A stretch of 64,000 nucleotides of DNA, from contig NZ_CABVHU010000004.1 in the NCBI RefSeq assembly GCF_902497855.1, forward strand, positions 62,001 through 126,000. Direction: 5' to 3'. The notes beneath the pieces were generated by a model. That model did not search any database. It was not told where the DNA came from and saw only the letters and a program-made list of their open reading frames with translations. Positions 1 through 9,396 of the stretch are shown here, piece after piece. Source of the stretch: Pseudomonas fluorescens. GTDB lineage: Bacteria; Pseudomonadota; Gammaproteobacteria; Pseudomonadales; Pseudomonadaceae. Position 1 is the stretch's first letter, and every line of letters begins with the position of its first letter. Position numbers and translations under genes: made by a program.

Positions 1-1252
1 ACATGCTCGACGCCTGGAGCGCGGAGCAGGCATCGCGCAGGGTCTTGGACACTTCCGGCAGGTGCTCGTCGACGTAGGCATCGCCTTCAAAAGGCGGCAC
101 GAGCTCAAGCTTCTCGTCGATACCGGCCAGGCCCGCGGCAATCAAGGCGGCGAACGCCAGGTACGGGTTGAGGTCGGCGCCGCCGATGCGACATTCGATG
201 CGGATGGCTTTGCTGTCCTCGGCGCACAAGCGAAAGCCCGCAGTGCGATTGTCCCGGCTCCAGACCGCCCGCGTCGGGGCAAACGTGCCGGCCTGGAACC
301 GCTTGTAGGAGTTGATGTAGGGCGCGAGAAAACAGGTGATGTCATTGGCGTACTTGAGCTGCCCGGCGACCCAGGCGCGCATCAGCTTCGACATGCCGAA
401 CTCGGCCTTGGCGTCGAAAAAGAGCGACTTCTTGCCATTTTTGTCCCACAGCGAATTGTGGATGTGGCTGCTGGAACCGGCCGCGTCATAGCGCCACTTG
501 GCCATGAAGGTGATCGCCTTGCCCTGCAGCTGCGCGATCTCCTTGCAGGCGTGCTTGATGATGACGTGGTGGTCGGCCATGGTCAGGGCATCGGCATACC
601 GGATGTTGATCTCTTCCTGGCCTGGGCCCCATTCGCCCTTGGAGTTTTCCACGGGAATACCCGAGGCCTGCAGGTGCTTGCGAATCGCCCGCAACACCGG
701 TTCCTCGCGGGTGGTCTGCAGGATGTTGTAATCCTCGATGTAATGACCGGCCGTCTTGGGCTGGTGGTAGTTGCGGTTGTGGATGGCCTCGTAGCTCTCG
801 TCGAACAGGTAGAACTCCAGTTCCGAGGCGAACATGCCGGTATAATCGCGCTGGCGCAGTCGCTCGATCTGCTTTTTCAGAATCGCCCTCGGGCTGTGCG
901 GCAAGTCCTGGCGATGGTGATGATCGAGTACGTCGCACAACACCAGTGCCGTGCACTCCAGCCACGGCACCCGGCGCAACGTGGCCATGTCCGGCTTGAG
1001 CACGAAGTCGCCATAGCCTTTACTCCAGCTGGCGGCGGCGTAACCCGGCACCGGCTCCATGTCGATGTCGTCGGCCAGCAGGTAATTGCAGCAGTGGGTT
1101 TCTTCATGGCCACTGTCGATGAAAAACTCGACCTGGAAGCGCTTGCCGACCAGTCGCCCCTGCATGTCGGCCATGCACACCAGCACGGTATCGATTTCGC
1201 CGGCAGCCGCGGCACGCTTGAGTTGGTCGAAACTGAGGAGGGGCTCGGTCAT
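1..1252 (-). CDS. Glutamine synthetase-like (gamma-glutamyl-amide ligase) protein, 3' end cut by window edge
   Basis: The minus frame is open from the ATG at 1252 to the window edge, giving about 417 residues without a stop. It reads as a class III-type glutamine synthetase: an N-terminal beta-grasp with VCMADMQGRLVGKRF, the ELEFYLFD glutamate-binding strand, the KWRYDAAGSSSHIHNSLWD histidine motif of the nucleotide site, and an FAPTRAVWSRDNRTAGFR arginine segment. Such proteins ligate glutamate to ammonia, amines or amino acids in the cytoplasm. It differs clearly from the PuuA-type paralogue at 21608, so the amine substrate is unknown. It is divergent from the AhpD-like gene at 1447. The start follows from the N-terminus MTEPLLSFDQL and family length. 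The C-terminal tail lies outside the window. Confidence 0.85.
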   Translation of the reverse strand, partial: MTEPLLSFDQLKRAAAAGEIDTVLVCMADMQGRLVGKRFQVEFFIDSGHEETHCCNYLLADDIDMEPVPGYAAASWSKGYGDFVLKPDMATLRRVPWLECTALVLCDVLDHHHRQDLPHSPRAILKKQIERLRQRDYTGMFASELEFYLFDESYEAIHNRNYHQPKTAGHYIEDYNILQTTREEPVLRAIRKHLQASGIPVENSKGEWGPGQEEINIRYADALTMADHHVIIKHACKEIAQLQGKAITFMAKWRYDAAGSSSHIHNSLWDKNGKKSLFFDAKAEFGMSKLMRAWVAGQLKYANDITCFLAPYINSYKRFQAGTFAPTRAVWSRDNRTAGFRLCAEDSKAIRIECRIGGADLNPYLAFAALIAAGLAGIDEKLELVPPFEGDAYVDEHLPEVSKTLRDACSALQASSM

Positions 1253-1446
1253 CACGTCAGTCCTGCACGAGGGGGTTGGACCTTTCCGAATAGCTGTTGC
1301 AGACGCTCTCCAGAAAAAACCAAAACCTGCAGACACGAGCATCGTGGGCAATGAGCTGTTCTTAGCTTAGCTTACTGTTGGAATGCGCAAGTTTCGCCAA
1401 TCGACGCCGGACAAATCGGGCCGAACAGGCTCGCGAGGAGACAGAG

Positions 1447-1764
1447 ATGGGTAAGAAAAGAGAGCACAACACCTACCGACAACTGAAAAAGCAGTACCCG
1501 GATTACCTGGCCGCCGTGCAAGCTCTGGGTACGGCGGTGCGGCATGCCGGCCCACTGGACGATGCAGTGGTCCAGCTGATCCAACTCGGTGCTGCGGCAG
1601 CCATTCGCTCCGAAGGCGCCGTGCACAGTCATGCCAGGCGGGCACTGGAAGCGGGCGCGACGCCAGAGCAGATCCGTCACGCATTGATCGCGCTGACGAG
1701 CACGATCGGTTTCCCCACCGTCGTCGCGGCCATCAGCTGGGCGGAGGATGTGCTCGAGCAATGA
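1447..1764 (+). CDS. Carboxymuconolactone decarboxylase/AhpD-like family protein
   Basis: A 105-residue all-helical protein starting at an ATG preceded by a GAGGAG-type ribosome site (1434-1439). The body, with DDAVVQLIQLGAAAAIRSEGAVHSHARRALEAG, is typical of the small CMD/AhpD fold. It has the histidine of the usual active site, but I see no CxxC pair, so peroxidase activity of the AhpD type is doubtful. Homologues are cytoplasmic oligomers acting as alkylhydroperoxidase-like or decarboxylase-like proteins; no substrate can be named here. It is divergent from the glutamine synthetase-like gene and convergent with the MFS gene, with a 12-bp gap. Confidence 0.8.
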   Translation: MGKKREHNTYRQLKKQYPDYLAAVQALGTAVRHAGPLDDAVVQLIQLGAAAAIRSEGAVHSHARRALEAGATPEQIRHALIALTSTIGFPTVVAAISWAEDVLEQ

Positions 1765-1776
1765 ACGGGCAACCAT

Positions 1777-3195
1777 TTACCTTGTTTGCTTCGCGCGGCT
1801 ACACAGGGCGATGGCCAGTGCCGTGACGATCAGCCCCAGCGCGACGGCGAAGGTGATCCGCATGCCGTTGGCAACCGCCTCGGGGTGCGCCTTGGTGATC
1901 TCGGCCGTCGCCGAGGCCAGCGCAAACACCGCGCCCAAGGCGCTGGCCCCGGTGATGAGTCCCAGATTGCGCGAGAGGTTGAGCAGGCCGGAAATGACGC
2001 CCCGCTGATCCGGCGCCACATCGGCCATGACTGCGGTGTTGTTGGCGGTCTGGAACAGCGCGTAGCCGAGGGTGACGAACACCATGGGCGCGAGGTAGCC
2101 GCCGATGCCAAGCGTCCGGGGCGACACCGCCAGCGCGAGGCAACCGGCCGCCATCGCGATGAGCCCGGCGAGGGTCATGCGTTGCGCGCCAAACCGGTCG
2201 GCGATCCGGCCTGCGGGCACCCCCGTCAGCGCCACCACAAACGGTCCGGCCGACAGCACCAGCCCGACCCTGACGGCATCCAGTCCGAGTGCCTGCGAGA
2301 GGTAGAAGGGGCCGACCACCAGCGTCGCCATCATCACCGTCGCCACCAGTGTGCTCATGGTGAGGCTGGCGCTGAGCAGCGGGTCGAGCAGCAGCGCCAA
2401 CCGGATCAAGGGTGAGCCGACTCGGGACTGGACGAAGACGAAGAGGGCGCCGCCCACACCCGCCGCCACCAGCAACGCCAGGTTGAGGTGACCGAAGCTG
2501 CCGCGTCCGAGCGTCATGGCCAGGGCGTAGGCCCCAAGCGTCAGCGCCAACAGTAGTGTGCCCAGCGAGTCGAAGCGGGCGTGCCCGGACCTGGCTATCT
2601 GGCGATCAGCGGGCAAGTGGCGATGCGCGAGCCATCCCGTCAGCAAACCCAGCGGCACGGTGATCAGGAAGAGCGCCTGCCAGCCGAAACCGGCGATCAG
2701 CATGCCACCCAGGGACGGCCCCATCGCGGTGCCAATGGCCGACATCGTCCCCAGCAACCCCATGGCGCTGCCGGTTTTGTCCTTCGCCACCGTCTCGCCA
2801 ACGAAGGCCATGGTCAGCGCCATCATGATTGCCGCGCCGAGGCCCTGCAGTGCCCGGGCGCCAATCAGCAACCACAGGGTCGGCGCCAGGGCGCACAAGG
2901 CCGAGGCCAGGGAGAACAGGCCGATGCCGCCCAGCAGCAGGCGTCGACGACCGATGAGGTCGCCGAGCCGACCGACGCTGACGATCAGGGTGGTGATCGC
3001 CAGCAGATAAGCGAGGACGACCCATTGCACCTGCTGAAACGGGGCGTCGAATACGGCGGCCAGGGTCGGCAGGCCGACATTGGCGATGCTGGTGCCGAGC
3101 GAGGACAGCAATATCGACAGCGCCAGGCTGGCCAGTGCCCATCGTACCGAAGCCGTGGTTTGCACGGAGTCTGCTACTGCAATAGTTGGCTTCAT
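1777..3195 (-). CDS. MFS drug-resistance-type transporter (DHA2/EmrB-like)
   Basis: A 472-residue protein made almost entirely of hydrophobic segments, about 14 predicted, consistent with the DHA2 branch of the major facilitator superfamily. The loop GRLGDLIGRRRLLLGG after the second segment is the classical MFS motif A. ALQGLGAAIMMALTMAF and GPSLGGMLIAGFGWQALF are the expected TM4-TM5 antiporter motifs. It should expel small molecules from the cytoplasm by proton antiport; the substrate is unknown. GAGGGG precedes the ATG. It is divergent from the LysR-type gene at 3333 with about 137 bp between the starts, so that regulator probably controls it. There is no HlyD-like partner nearby. Confidence 0.85.
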   Translation of the reverse strand: MKPTIAVADSVQTTASVRWALASLALSILLSSLGTSIANVGLPTLAAVFDAPFQQVQWVVLAYLLAITTLIVSVGRLGDLIGRRRLLLGGIGLFSLASALCALAPTLWLLIGARALQGLGAAIMMALTMAFVGETVAKDKTGSAMGLLGTMSAIGTAMGPSLGGMLIAGFGWQALFLITVPLGLLTGWLAHRHLPADRQIARSGHARFDSLGTLLLALTLGAYALAMTLGRGSFGHLNLALLVAAGVGGALFVFVQSRVGSPLIRLALLLDPLLSASLTMSTLVATVMMATLVVGPFYLSQALGLDAVRVGLVLSAGPFVVALTGVPAGRIADRFGAQRMTLAGLIAMAAGCLALAVSPRTLGIGGYLAPMVFVTLGYALFQTANNTAVMADVAPDQRGVISGLLNLSRNLGLITGASALGAVFALASATAEITKAHPEAVANGMRITFAVALGLIVTALAIALCSRAKQTR

Positions 3196-3332
3196 CTTGC
3201 CCCTCTTTCATGAAGTCGCTCCCGAAGTGGAGCTGTCACAAAGGTACGCTCGGGCCTAACATGGCGGAAGGCGCAGCAGTTGAAGTTGATAAGTGCGTCA
3301 AACGCCATATCACCACCGCCCAGGGGCGATCC

Positions 3333-4247
3333 ATGTCCACTCCCGATTTCAATCTGCTGGTCACCCTCGATGTGCTGCTCGCCGAAGGCAGCGTTGCGCG
3401 CGCCGCCAAACGCTTGCGGCTGAGCCCGTCGGCGATGAGCCGGGCGCTGGCGCGCTTGCGCGAAACCACCGGTGATCCGCTGCTGGTCAGGGCCGGACGG
3501 GGCCTGGTGCCGACACCCCGGGCGCTGGAACTGCGCGAGCGGGTCTGCCAGTTGGTGCAGGACGCGGAAGCGGTGCTGCGGCCGGCCGAGCAGCCGGACC
3601 TCAGCCAACTCAGCCGCACGTTCACCCTGCGCAGCAGTGAAGGTTTCGTCGAGAATTTCGGCGCGGCGCTCATCGCGCGCATGGCCGGGCAAGCGCCAGG
3701 GGTGCGCCTGTGCTTCATGCACAAACCCGACAAGGACAGCACGGCATTGCGCGACGGCACGGTCGATCTCGAGACGGGCGTAGTGGGCAAGTCGGCCAGC
3801 CCCGAACTGCGGACACAGGGCTTGTTTCGCGACCGATTGATTGGCGTTGTACGCAACGGACATTCACTGGCTCAGGGCGAAATCACGCCCGCCCGGTTTG
3901 CGGCGGGCAGCCACATCAGCGTGTCCCGGCGGGGGCTCGACAGGGGGCCGATCGATAACGCCCTGACGCCGCTTGATCTGGAACGGCAGATAGTGACCAT
4001 CGTCGCCGGTTTCTCGACCGCTTTGGCGCTGGCCCGGGCCACGGACCTGATCGCCAGTGTTCCTGAACGGCATACGGCCAGCCTGCGCGAAGGGATGCAC
4101 AGCTTTGCTTTGCCCTTTGCTGTGCCGACGTTCACCGTGGCCATGTTGTGGCACCCGCGGCTGGATGCGGATCCTGCCCACCGGTGGTTACGCAGCTGTG
4201 TTCGTGAAGTGTGTACGCAGCAAGGGAGCGTGACGTTGCCAAGTTGA
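3333..4247 (+). CDS. LysR-family transcriptional regulator
   Basis: A 304-residue protein with an N-terminal winged HTH (residues about 5-65, NLLVTLDVLLAEGSVARAAK then LSPSAMSRALARLRETTGD, ending DPLLVRAGRGLVPTPRA), the signature of LysR-type regulators. The remainder is the periplasmic-binding-protein-like effector domain. I chose the ATG at 3333 because MSTPDFNLLVTLDVLL matches family starts; the frame is open further upstream but that overlaps the divergent MFS gene's start. It most likely regulates the MFS transporter transcribed away from it, in response to an unidentified co-inducer. Confidence 0.88.
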   Translation: MSTPDFNLLVTLDVLLAEGSVARAAKRLRLSPSAMSRALARLRETTGDPLLVRAGRGLVPTPRALELRERVCQLVQDAEAVLRPAEQPDLSQLSRTFTLRSSEGFVENFGAALIARMAGQAPGVRLCFMHKPDKDSTALRDGTVDLETGVVGKSASPELRTQGLFRDRLIGVVRNGHSLAQGEITPARFAAGSHISVSRRGLDRGPIDNALTPLDLERQIVTIVAGFSTALALARATDLIASVPERHTASLREGMHSFALPFAVPTFTVAMLWHPRLDADPAHRWLRSCVREVCTQQGSVTLPS

Positions 4248-4710
4248 TCTCCTGTATATATATTCATTGTTGTTAAGTTTATGTAACGCTCTAAGACGCT
4301 TAGTGTCGCTTGTCATAACGGCACATCATTTCGATATAATAGTATTTTGAACTTATTAATTGAGATGAGGTATAGAGAGGTGCGCTCTTGCTGAAAGTGT
4401 GAAGCTTTCTCTTTTGCAATCAGGTCAACGTTATATGGCTTATTGCTATCGATCGTGGCAATCAAGAAGTGGAATGTAATAGGGTCTATTGATGTGGCGG
4501 TGGTCTGCTAACTGCATGAATTAAAAATAAATCTATAACTTTTGAAGGTGCGGTTTTCCGGCTTGAATTATAAGTCGCGACGATGGGCTTTCGCGTTCGT
4601 CGAATTCAAGCGAGCAACTTCGCAATAACAGATGCATTTTTCCGTCTTGATGCTAGTGTTGTTTATCTTCCTGTCACCCATGCGCTTATCTACCTCTAGA
4701 GGCGAGCGTG
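4248..4710. other. AT-rich intergenic region upstream of the polysaccharide operon
   Basis: This 463-bp gap is markedly richer in A+T than its surroundings and holds no credible gene. Visible structure includes a small palindrome CTAAGACGCTTAG at 4291-4303, a sigma70-like promoter just after it, and an inverted repeat GCTTGAATT (about 4561) / AATTCAAGC (about 4602). A long untranslated leader or a silencer-bound (MvaT-type) control region would fit, but that is inference. Confidence 0.5.
4310..4340 (+). promoter_or_regulatory. Candidate sigma70 promoter
   Basis: A perfect -10 hexamer TATAAT (4335-4340) is preceded by TTGTCA (4310-4315) at a slightly long 19-bp spacing. The palindrome CTAAGACGCTTAG sits immediately upstream, where an activator or repressor could bind. 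A transcript from here would have a leader of about 360 nt before the TackOD1-like gene. No expression evidence is available. Confidence 0.35.
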
Positions 4711-6099
4711 ATGCCGACTTCACATCCGCGGATTGCGATACTCGGTCACAGGGGTTCAGACTTGAACCTTGCGCAGCATGAACACTTTACCGATCTCGGC
4801 AGCCTGCTGGCGGTGGCCGTGTTTGATGTATTGCTGCTGGACATGCCAGGGGCCTATGCCGGACGAATGTTGCGCAAGTTACGTTTGCTGCCCCCTTATC
4901 GCTACCGCCTGATTTACTGTTGCCGCGATCAGGACGGCTGGTGCGAAGCCTTGGGTGATGGCGTCTGTCCTATGGAGCCCAGCGAGATAAAAGCACGCTG
5001 GGACCTGTGGCAGGAGCGTTTCAGTTTGCTCAGGCAGGGACCGGCACCAGAACGCTTTGAAAGTCGGGTACTCGCCTGGCTGTGGTTGCGCGACGCTTCC
5101 CAGGTGTATGCCCTGCGGGACCCGGAAGTACCCCAACACTATCGCTACCCATTGCTGGATGCCCTGGCTGACAGCGAACAGATCAATTCATTCGCCTGGC
5201 TCGCGTTGATGGTGCAACAGGATTGGCTGGAGGAGGGGGTGCTGGTCGATCGCGTTCGCCTGTGCCCGGACTGTGGTTCGGGCCGGCTCAACTTCATTGA
5301 CGTGTGTACCGAATGCCAGGCCCTGGATATCGCCCGCCAGCCGTCCTTGCACTGTTTCACCTGCGGGCATATCGGCGCGCAGGAATCCTTTCTCAAGGAC
5401 GGGGTGTTGCTTTGCCCCAACTGCCTGAACCGCTTGCGCCATATCGGCAGTGACTACGATCGGCCGATGGAGAACTATCGTTGTCGCTCGTGCCAGGCAT
5501 TTTTTGTCGATGCCGATGTGCAGGCGCGCTGCCTGGACTGCGGCTTGGCACACACCCCTGACCAGTTGCGCGTGCGCGAAGTCAGGGATTTCCGCCTGGC
5601 CGAGGCGGGTCGCTTCCGCTGTCGCCAGGAGTTCAGCGATCGCTCGGGCCGGCACTTCGGTCGGCTCAATTTGCTCGGCGGCAAGGACTTCTATGATCTG
5701 TTGAGCTGGCAGATCCTGCTCGCGCGGCGCTACCCACCGCCGGCTTTTTCGTTGATAGGCCTGCGCTTCGTCAACCTGGCCGGGACCTTGTCGCTCCTTG
5801 GCGAGCACCGCTGCCATGCCTTCATCGATAGCCTGGCGGACCGGTTAAAGGAGTCCGTGCGGGAAACCGACCGGTGTTCGCGCAGCACCGAAGAGTTCTT
5901 CTGGATCATGCTCCCGCATACCGATGCCAAGGGGCTGGAATGCGTAAAACAACGCCTGGGCCGGGTGGCCGAGCTGTTTTCCGCGCCGGAAGTCAGTGAC
6001 ATTTCCCTGCGCGTCATCACCCTCACCGCACCCCAGGACCTGCTCGATCAGGAAAATGGCGAACTGTTGCTGGCCCGTCTGGCCAGTGAGCTGGGGTGA
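4711..6099 (+). CDS. TackOD1-like zinc-ribbon protein with degenerate GGDEF-like C-terminus
   Basis: A 462-residue cytoplasmic protein with no membrane segment. The N-terminus (HPRIAILGHRG ... FDVLLLDMPG) looks receiver-like. The middle holds repeated CxxC pairs (CPDC near residue 185, then CTEC, CFTC, CPNC, CRSC, CLDC), i.e. tandem zinc ribbons like the TackOD1 output domain. The C-terminus (RETDRCSRSTEEFFWIMLP) resembles a nucleotide-cyclase fold whose GGDEF signature is lost, so it is unlikely to make c-di-GMP. A GTG three bases upstream (4708) could also start; AGAGGCGAG fits the ATG better. It is first in a tight operon with a GT2 synthase, a secreted protein and an HlyD-like adaptor, suggesting a regulatory or scaffold role in polysaccharide synthesis. 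That role is inferred from context. Confidence 0.72.
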   Translation: MPTSHPRIAILGHRGSDLNLAQHEHFTDLGSLLAVAVFDVLLLDMPGAYAGRMLRKLRLLPPYRYRLIYCCRDQDGWCEALGDGVCPMEPSEIKARWDLWQERFSLLRQGPAPERFESRVLAWLWLRDASQVYALRDPEVPQHYRYPLLDALADSEQINSFAWLALMVQQDWLEEGVLVDRVRLCPDCGSGRLNFIDVCTECQALDIARQPSLHCFTCGHIGAQESFLKDGVLLCPNCLNRLRHIGSDYDRPMENYRCRSCQAFFVDADVQARCLDCGLAHTPDQLRVREVRDFRLAEAGRFRCRQEFSDRSGRHFGRLNLLGGKDFYDLLSWQILLARRYPPPAFSLIGLRFVNLAGTLSLLGEHRCHAFIDSLADRLKESVRETDRCSRSTEEFFWIMLPHTDAKGLECVKQRLGRVAELFSAPEVSDISLRVITLTAPQDLLDQENGELLLARLASELG

Positions 6100-6104
6100 G
6101 GGGC

Positions 6105-7433
6105 ATGGGCCCGCTACTGGAGCAGCTCTACTATGCACTCGGCGAGCTCGCGGGGCCGGATGGCTTGAGCCGCCTGTTCTATATGTTGTTTCCCTTGTTC
6201 ATGATCTTTGAATTGCCCATGACGATCATGGTGCTGCTGGGCGTGTTGCGCTGGTTTGCCCGGCGGCGCAGCAGTGTGCCGAAGATCAGTACATACCGCC
6301 CCAGGGTTTCTTGCATCATCACCTGCTACAGCGAGGGGATGGACGTGCAGACCACCCTGTTGAGCCTGTGCGAGCAGACCTACCCCGGCCACATCGAAAT
6401 GATTCCGGTGGTGGACGGGGCCACGATGAACCAGGCGACGCTCAACGCCGTGCGCCGTTTCCACGTGGATCCGCAGCTTTATCCCCGGCGCCATTTGCGC
6501 CCGATCGCCAAATGGCAGCGGGGCGGGCGGGTGTCGTCATTGAACGCCGGCCTGTCGCTGGCCAGCGGTGAAATCGTGATGGCGCTGGACGGCGATACTT
6601 CCTTCGACAACAACATGGTCAGCGCCATCGTGCGCCATTTCGAGGACCCCTCGGTGCCGGCGGTCGCCGGCAGCCTGCGCGTGCGCAACGTCTGGGCCTC
6701 CTGGGTCACGGCGATGCAGGCGCTGGAATACCTGTTGTCGATCCATATGTCGAAAATCGGCCTGGCCGAATGGAATCTGGTCAACAACGTCTCGGGGGCT
6801 TTTGGCGCCTTCCGCCGCAGTTTTCTGGTGAAAATCGGCGGCTGGAACACTCACACCGCCGAGGATCTGGACCTGACGCTGCGCATCAAAAGCTACTTCA
6901 AGCGCCACAACCTGCGGATCCCCTTCGAGCCGGAAGCGATCGGCCATACCGACGCACCGGCCACCCTGCGCCAGTTCCTGATGCAGCGCCTGCGCTGGGA
7001 TGGCGACCTGTTTTTCCTGTACGTCAGGAAGCACAACCACAACATCGACCCCAAGTTGCTGGGCTGGCCGAGCTTTTTGATGATCCTGGTCAGCGGCTTC
7101 TTTTTTCAGTTGGTGCTGCCGTTCATCATCCTCAGCTACACCTTGCTGGCGTTGTTCATCCTGCCGGGCAGGACGCTGCTGTTCCTGTTCGTCCTGATCT
7201 ATCTGCTGTACCTGCTGATCACCGTACTGATGTTCGGCGCCATGATGTTGCTGGTGTCGGACCGGCCGCGACAAGACATGGTCCTGGGATTGCTGGTGCC
7301 GGTCTTTCCGCTGTTCATGCTCCTCATGCGCTGCTGGAGCGCGGTGGCCATGCTCAACGAGATGTTTCGTCGCGGCCATGAAGAAAGCTCGATGGCGCCC
7401 TGGTGGGTACTTAAACGGGCCACGAGGTTTTGA
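6105..7433 (+). CDS. Processive glycosyltransferase family 2 (polysaccharide synthase)
   Basis: A 442-residue membrane protein. A hydrophobic segment near residues 22-48 precedes a GT2 catalytic domain: SCIITCYSEGMDVQTTLLSL opens it, LDGDTSFD gives the metal-binding DxD, AEDLDLTL the catalytic-base motif, and QRLRWDGD matches the Q/RxxRW motif of processive synthases such as cellulose, hyaluronan and alginate (Alg8-like) enzymes. Four or more C-terminal membrane segments would form the export channel. It should polymerise a sugar nucleotide and extrude the glycan; the sugar is unknown. The ATG at 6105 lies 5 bp after the previous stop; a GTG at 6096 overlapping that stop is possible. No PilZ domain is present. 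Confidence 0.85.
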   Translation: MGPLLEQLYYALGELAGPDGLSRLFYMLFPLFMIFELPMTIMVLLGVLRWFARRRSSVPKISTYRPRVSCIITCYSEGMDVQTTLLSLCEQTYPGHIEMIPVVDGATMNQATLNAVRRFHVDPQLYPRRHLRPIAKWQRGGRVSSLNAGLSLASGEIVMALDGDTSFDNNMVSAIVRHFEDPSVPAVAGSLRVRNVWASWVTAMQALEYLLSIHMSKIGLAEWNLVNNVSGAFGAFRRSFLVKIGGWNTHTAEDLDLTLRIKSYFKRHNLRIPFEPEAIGHTDAPATLRQFLMQRLRWDGDLFFLYVRKHNHNIDPKLLGWPSFLMILVSGFFFQLVLPFIILSYTLLALFILPGRTLLFLFVLIYLLYLLITVLMFGAMMLLVSDRPRQDMVLGLLVPVFPLFMLLMRCWSAVAMLNEMFRRGHEESSMAPWWVLKRATRF

Positions 7434-7434
7434 T

Positions 7435-8277
7435 ATGCGCTCGCTGCTGCTGGTCCTGACGCTGTCGTTATCCCCGGCGATGCTGTTCGCACTGCCGCTG
7501 ACGCATCAGGCGCCGGGACCGGACAAGTGGTCCCAGGCCAGCTATGTCTGGGACAGTGAAGCGTTGCTCGATCCCGGCCAACGCCAGGCGGAGCTCGAAG
7601 CACTGCGCAAGGCCGGGATGGACAAGATCTACCTGGGCCTCAAGGCCGCTCAGATCGATGACCTGGCCACCACCCGCCGACAGCTCGAGCAGTTGCTGCA
7701 GGAAGCGGCCAGCGAGCAGTTGCAAGTGAGCCTGTTGCTCGGCGATCCGGCCTGGATCGAGCCGCAGGAACGCCATCAGCTCACCGATTTATTGAGCAAA
7801 CTCAAAGGACTTTCCTTCACCAGCCTGCACCTGGATCTGGAAGTCGAGCAGTTGGGCGTGCCAGTGCCGGATCAGCACTTGAAGAACTGGCTCGAGACTT
7901 TGCGTGCGGCTGCCAAAGCCAGCCCATGGCCGGTGGAAATCTCCAGTCATCACCGCTGGTTCACCGAGACCAGGCCCGGACGAACCTGCGTGCCCTGTGC
8001 ACTTCCCGAAGCGGGCGTGCACCGGGTCAGCCTGATGATCTACACCCGCAATCCGCACAACAGTGCGCGCAAGGCCGAGCAGATCGCCATGCGCTGGCCC
8101 GGCCTGCAATTTCGCCTGGCGCAAAGCACGGAGCCACAACTGGATGCCACGCAATCCTGGGCCGGCGCTTCGACCGAACAGCTGCAACGCCAGACCAGCG
8201 CCTGGCGCGAACAACTGCAACCACGAGGCATTGCCGGCATCGACTGGCAAGCCTGGCGAGACTTTCCAAAACGGTGA
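7435..8277 (+). CDS. Secreted/periplasmic protein of unknown function, polysaccharide operon
   Basis: A 280-residue protein with a clear Sec signal peptide (MRSLLLVLTLSLSPAMLFAL) and no other membrane segment. The body alternates beta and helical stretches: DSEALLDPGQRQAELEALRK, then GMDKIYLGLK, LQVSLLLGDPAW, FTSLHLDLEVEQL and VSLMIYTRNP. This pattern is suggestive of a TIM-barrel glycoside-hydrolase-like fold with acidic residues at strand ends (HLDLEVE). I do not recognise a named family. The ATG lies one base after the GT2 stop with CACGAGG upstream, so the two are co-translated. A periplasmic role in processing or guiding the glycan is plausible but unproven. Confidence 0.7.
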   Translation: MRSLLLVLTLSLSPAMLFALPLTHQAPGPDKWSQASYVWDSEALLDPGQRQAELEALRKAGMDKIYLGLKAAQIDDLATTRRQLEQLLQEAASEQLQVSLLLGDPAWIEPQERHQLTDLLSKLKGLSFTSLHLDLEVEQLGVPVPDQHLKNWLETLRAAAKASPWPVEISSHHRWFTETRPGRTCVPCALPEAGVHRVSLMIYTRNPHNSARKAEQIAMRWPGLQFRLAQSTEPQLDATQSWAGASTEQLQRQTSAWREQLQPRGIAGIDWQAWRDFPKR

Positions 8278-8283
8278 GCCGTC

Positions 8284-9396
8284 ATGAAAATCCGATTCGA
8301 CAGTCGTAAAGAACTCCACCCGACCCAGGAGCAGGGATTGACCGTGCTCTACGCGCCGAGCAAGCGCGCGGCGTTTCGTGTGCGCTGGTATTTGATCCTG
8401 TTGCTGGTGGCCAGTCCCTTGATCTGGCTGGGCGGAAAACTGGCCTACGGCATGTTGATGATCGACGCACCGGCGCAACTGCGCCTGCAGATTCTCGAAG
8501 TGCGCGCGCGGGAAGCCGGCCGGGTCGAGCAGCTGTTTGTCATGGCCGGCGACCAGGTGCGGGTCGATCAGCCATTGGTTCATCTGGACAATCCGGAATG
8601 GCGTGCCCGGCTGTCGCAACTGGCGGCGATGCCCAAGGACACGACGCGCGCCGCCAACACCCAACTGGACGGCAAGGAGCGCCAGTTGCTCAAGACCCGG
8701 GTGAGCAGGGCGGAGCAACGGGTGCAGACCCTGGAAGAGCTGGTGTACCGAGGCGCCGTCTCCCGTGGTGAAGTGCTGGCGGCCGAATCCGAACTCGATG
8801 CCTTTCGCGCCGACCTGCTGGCGTTGGAGCGCCGCGAGCAACTGGCGCGCCAGTCGCCCTTGAGCGTCGAGCGCGAGATCAGTCAACAGAACGCCGAGCA
8901 GCAATGGCTGAAAACGCGCCTGGCGGCGTTGTCGATCAATGCCGCCCAAAGCGGTCGGGTTGCCGAAGTGTTGGTCAATCCCGGCGAAAACGTCGGTGCC
9001 GGGACCTTGATGATGCGCATCGAGCGACTGGAGGAGCCGCTGCTGTGGATCTATCTGGAACCGCTGAACATCAGCTACGCGGCGGTTGGCCAGCCGTTGC
9101 GCGTGCGCATGCCGGATGGCGAGTGGCTGATGGCCCATGTGGTCCAGTCCGTGGACAGCGCCGGGCGTACACCGACGGTGTTGCGTGGGCCGTTCGCGGC
9201 CAGCCAGATGGGCTTGCAGGTCGCCGCCCGGTTCGATCGACCGCTGTCGCCACGCTGGCGAATCGATCAACTGCCGTTGAATGTGCGCTTTCCGACCGAC
9301 TGGCAACAGATGTTCAGCGACAGCCGTGAATTTATCGAACAGTTGAACGGGTTCATCGCAGACCGAACCACCCGCACTGCACCGGAGAGTCAATGA
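8284..9396 (+). CDS. HlyD/membrane-fusion-type adaptor protein
   Basis: A 370-residue protein with one N-terminal membrane anchor (YLILLLVASPLIWLGGKLAYG, about residues 37-57), a barrel-sandwich half-motif (REAGRVEQLFVMAGDQVRVD), a coiled-coil hairpin (KERQLLKTRVSRAEQRVQTL to about residue 215), the second half-motif (SGRVAEVLVNPGENVGAGTL) and a beta-barrel domain. This is the membrane-fusion architecture seen in HlyD and, in polysaccharide systems, the periplasmic part of Alg44. It lies 6 bp after the secreted protein and probably links the GT2 synthase to the periplasm or outer membrane. No outer-membrane porin is encoded beside it. Confidence 0.82.
   Translation: MKIRFDSRKELHPTQEQGLTVLYAPSKRAAFRVRWYLILLLVASPLIWLGGKLAYGMLMIDAPAQLRLQILEVRAREAGRVEQLFVMAGDQVRVDQPLVHLDNPEWRARLSQLAAMPKDTTRAANTQLDGKERQLLKTRVSRAEQRVQTLEELVYRGAVSRGEVLAAESELDAFRADLLALERREQLARQSPLSVEREISQQNAEQQWLKTRLAALSINAAQSGRVAEVLVNPGENVGAGTLMMRIERLEEPLLWIYLEPLNISYAAVGQPLRVRMPDGEWLMAHVVQSVDSAGRTPTVLRGPFAASQMGLQVAARFDRPLSPRWRIDQLPLNVRFPTDWQQMFSDSREFIEQLNGFIADRTTRTAPESQ

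Noticed and set aside
62..1354. Long plus-strand open frame opposite the left-edge gene
   Set aside because: It is the antisense shadow of the glutamine synthetase-like gene, whose motifs are all on the minus strand.
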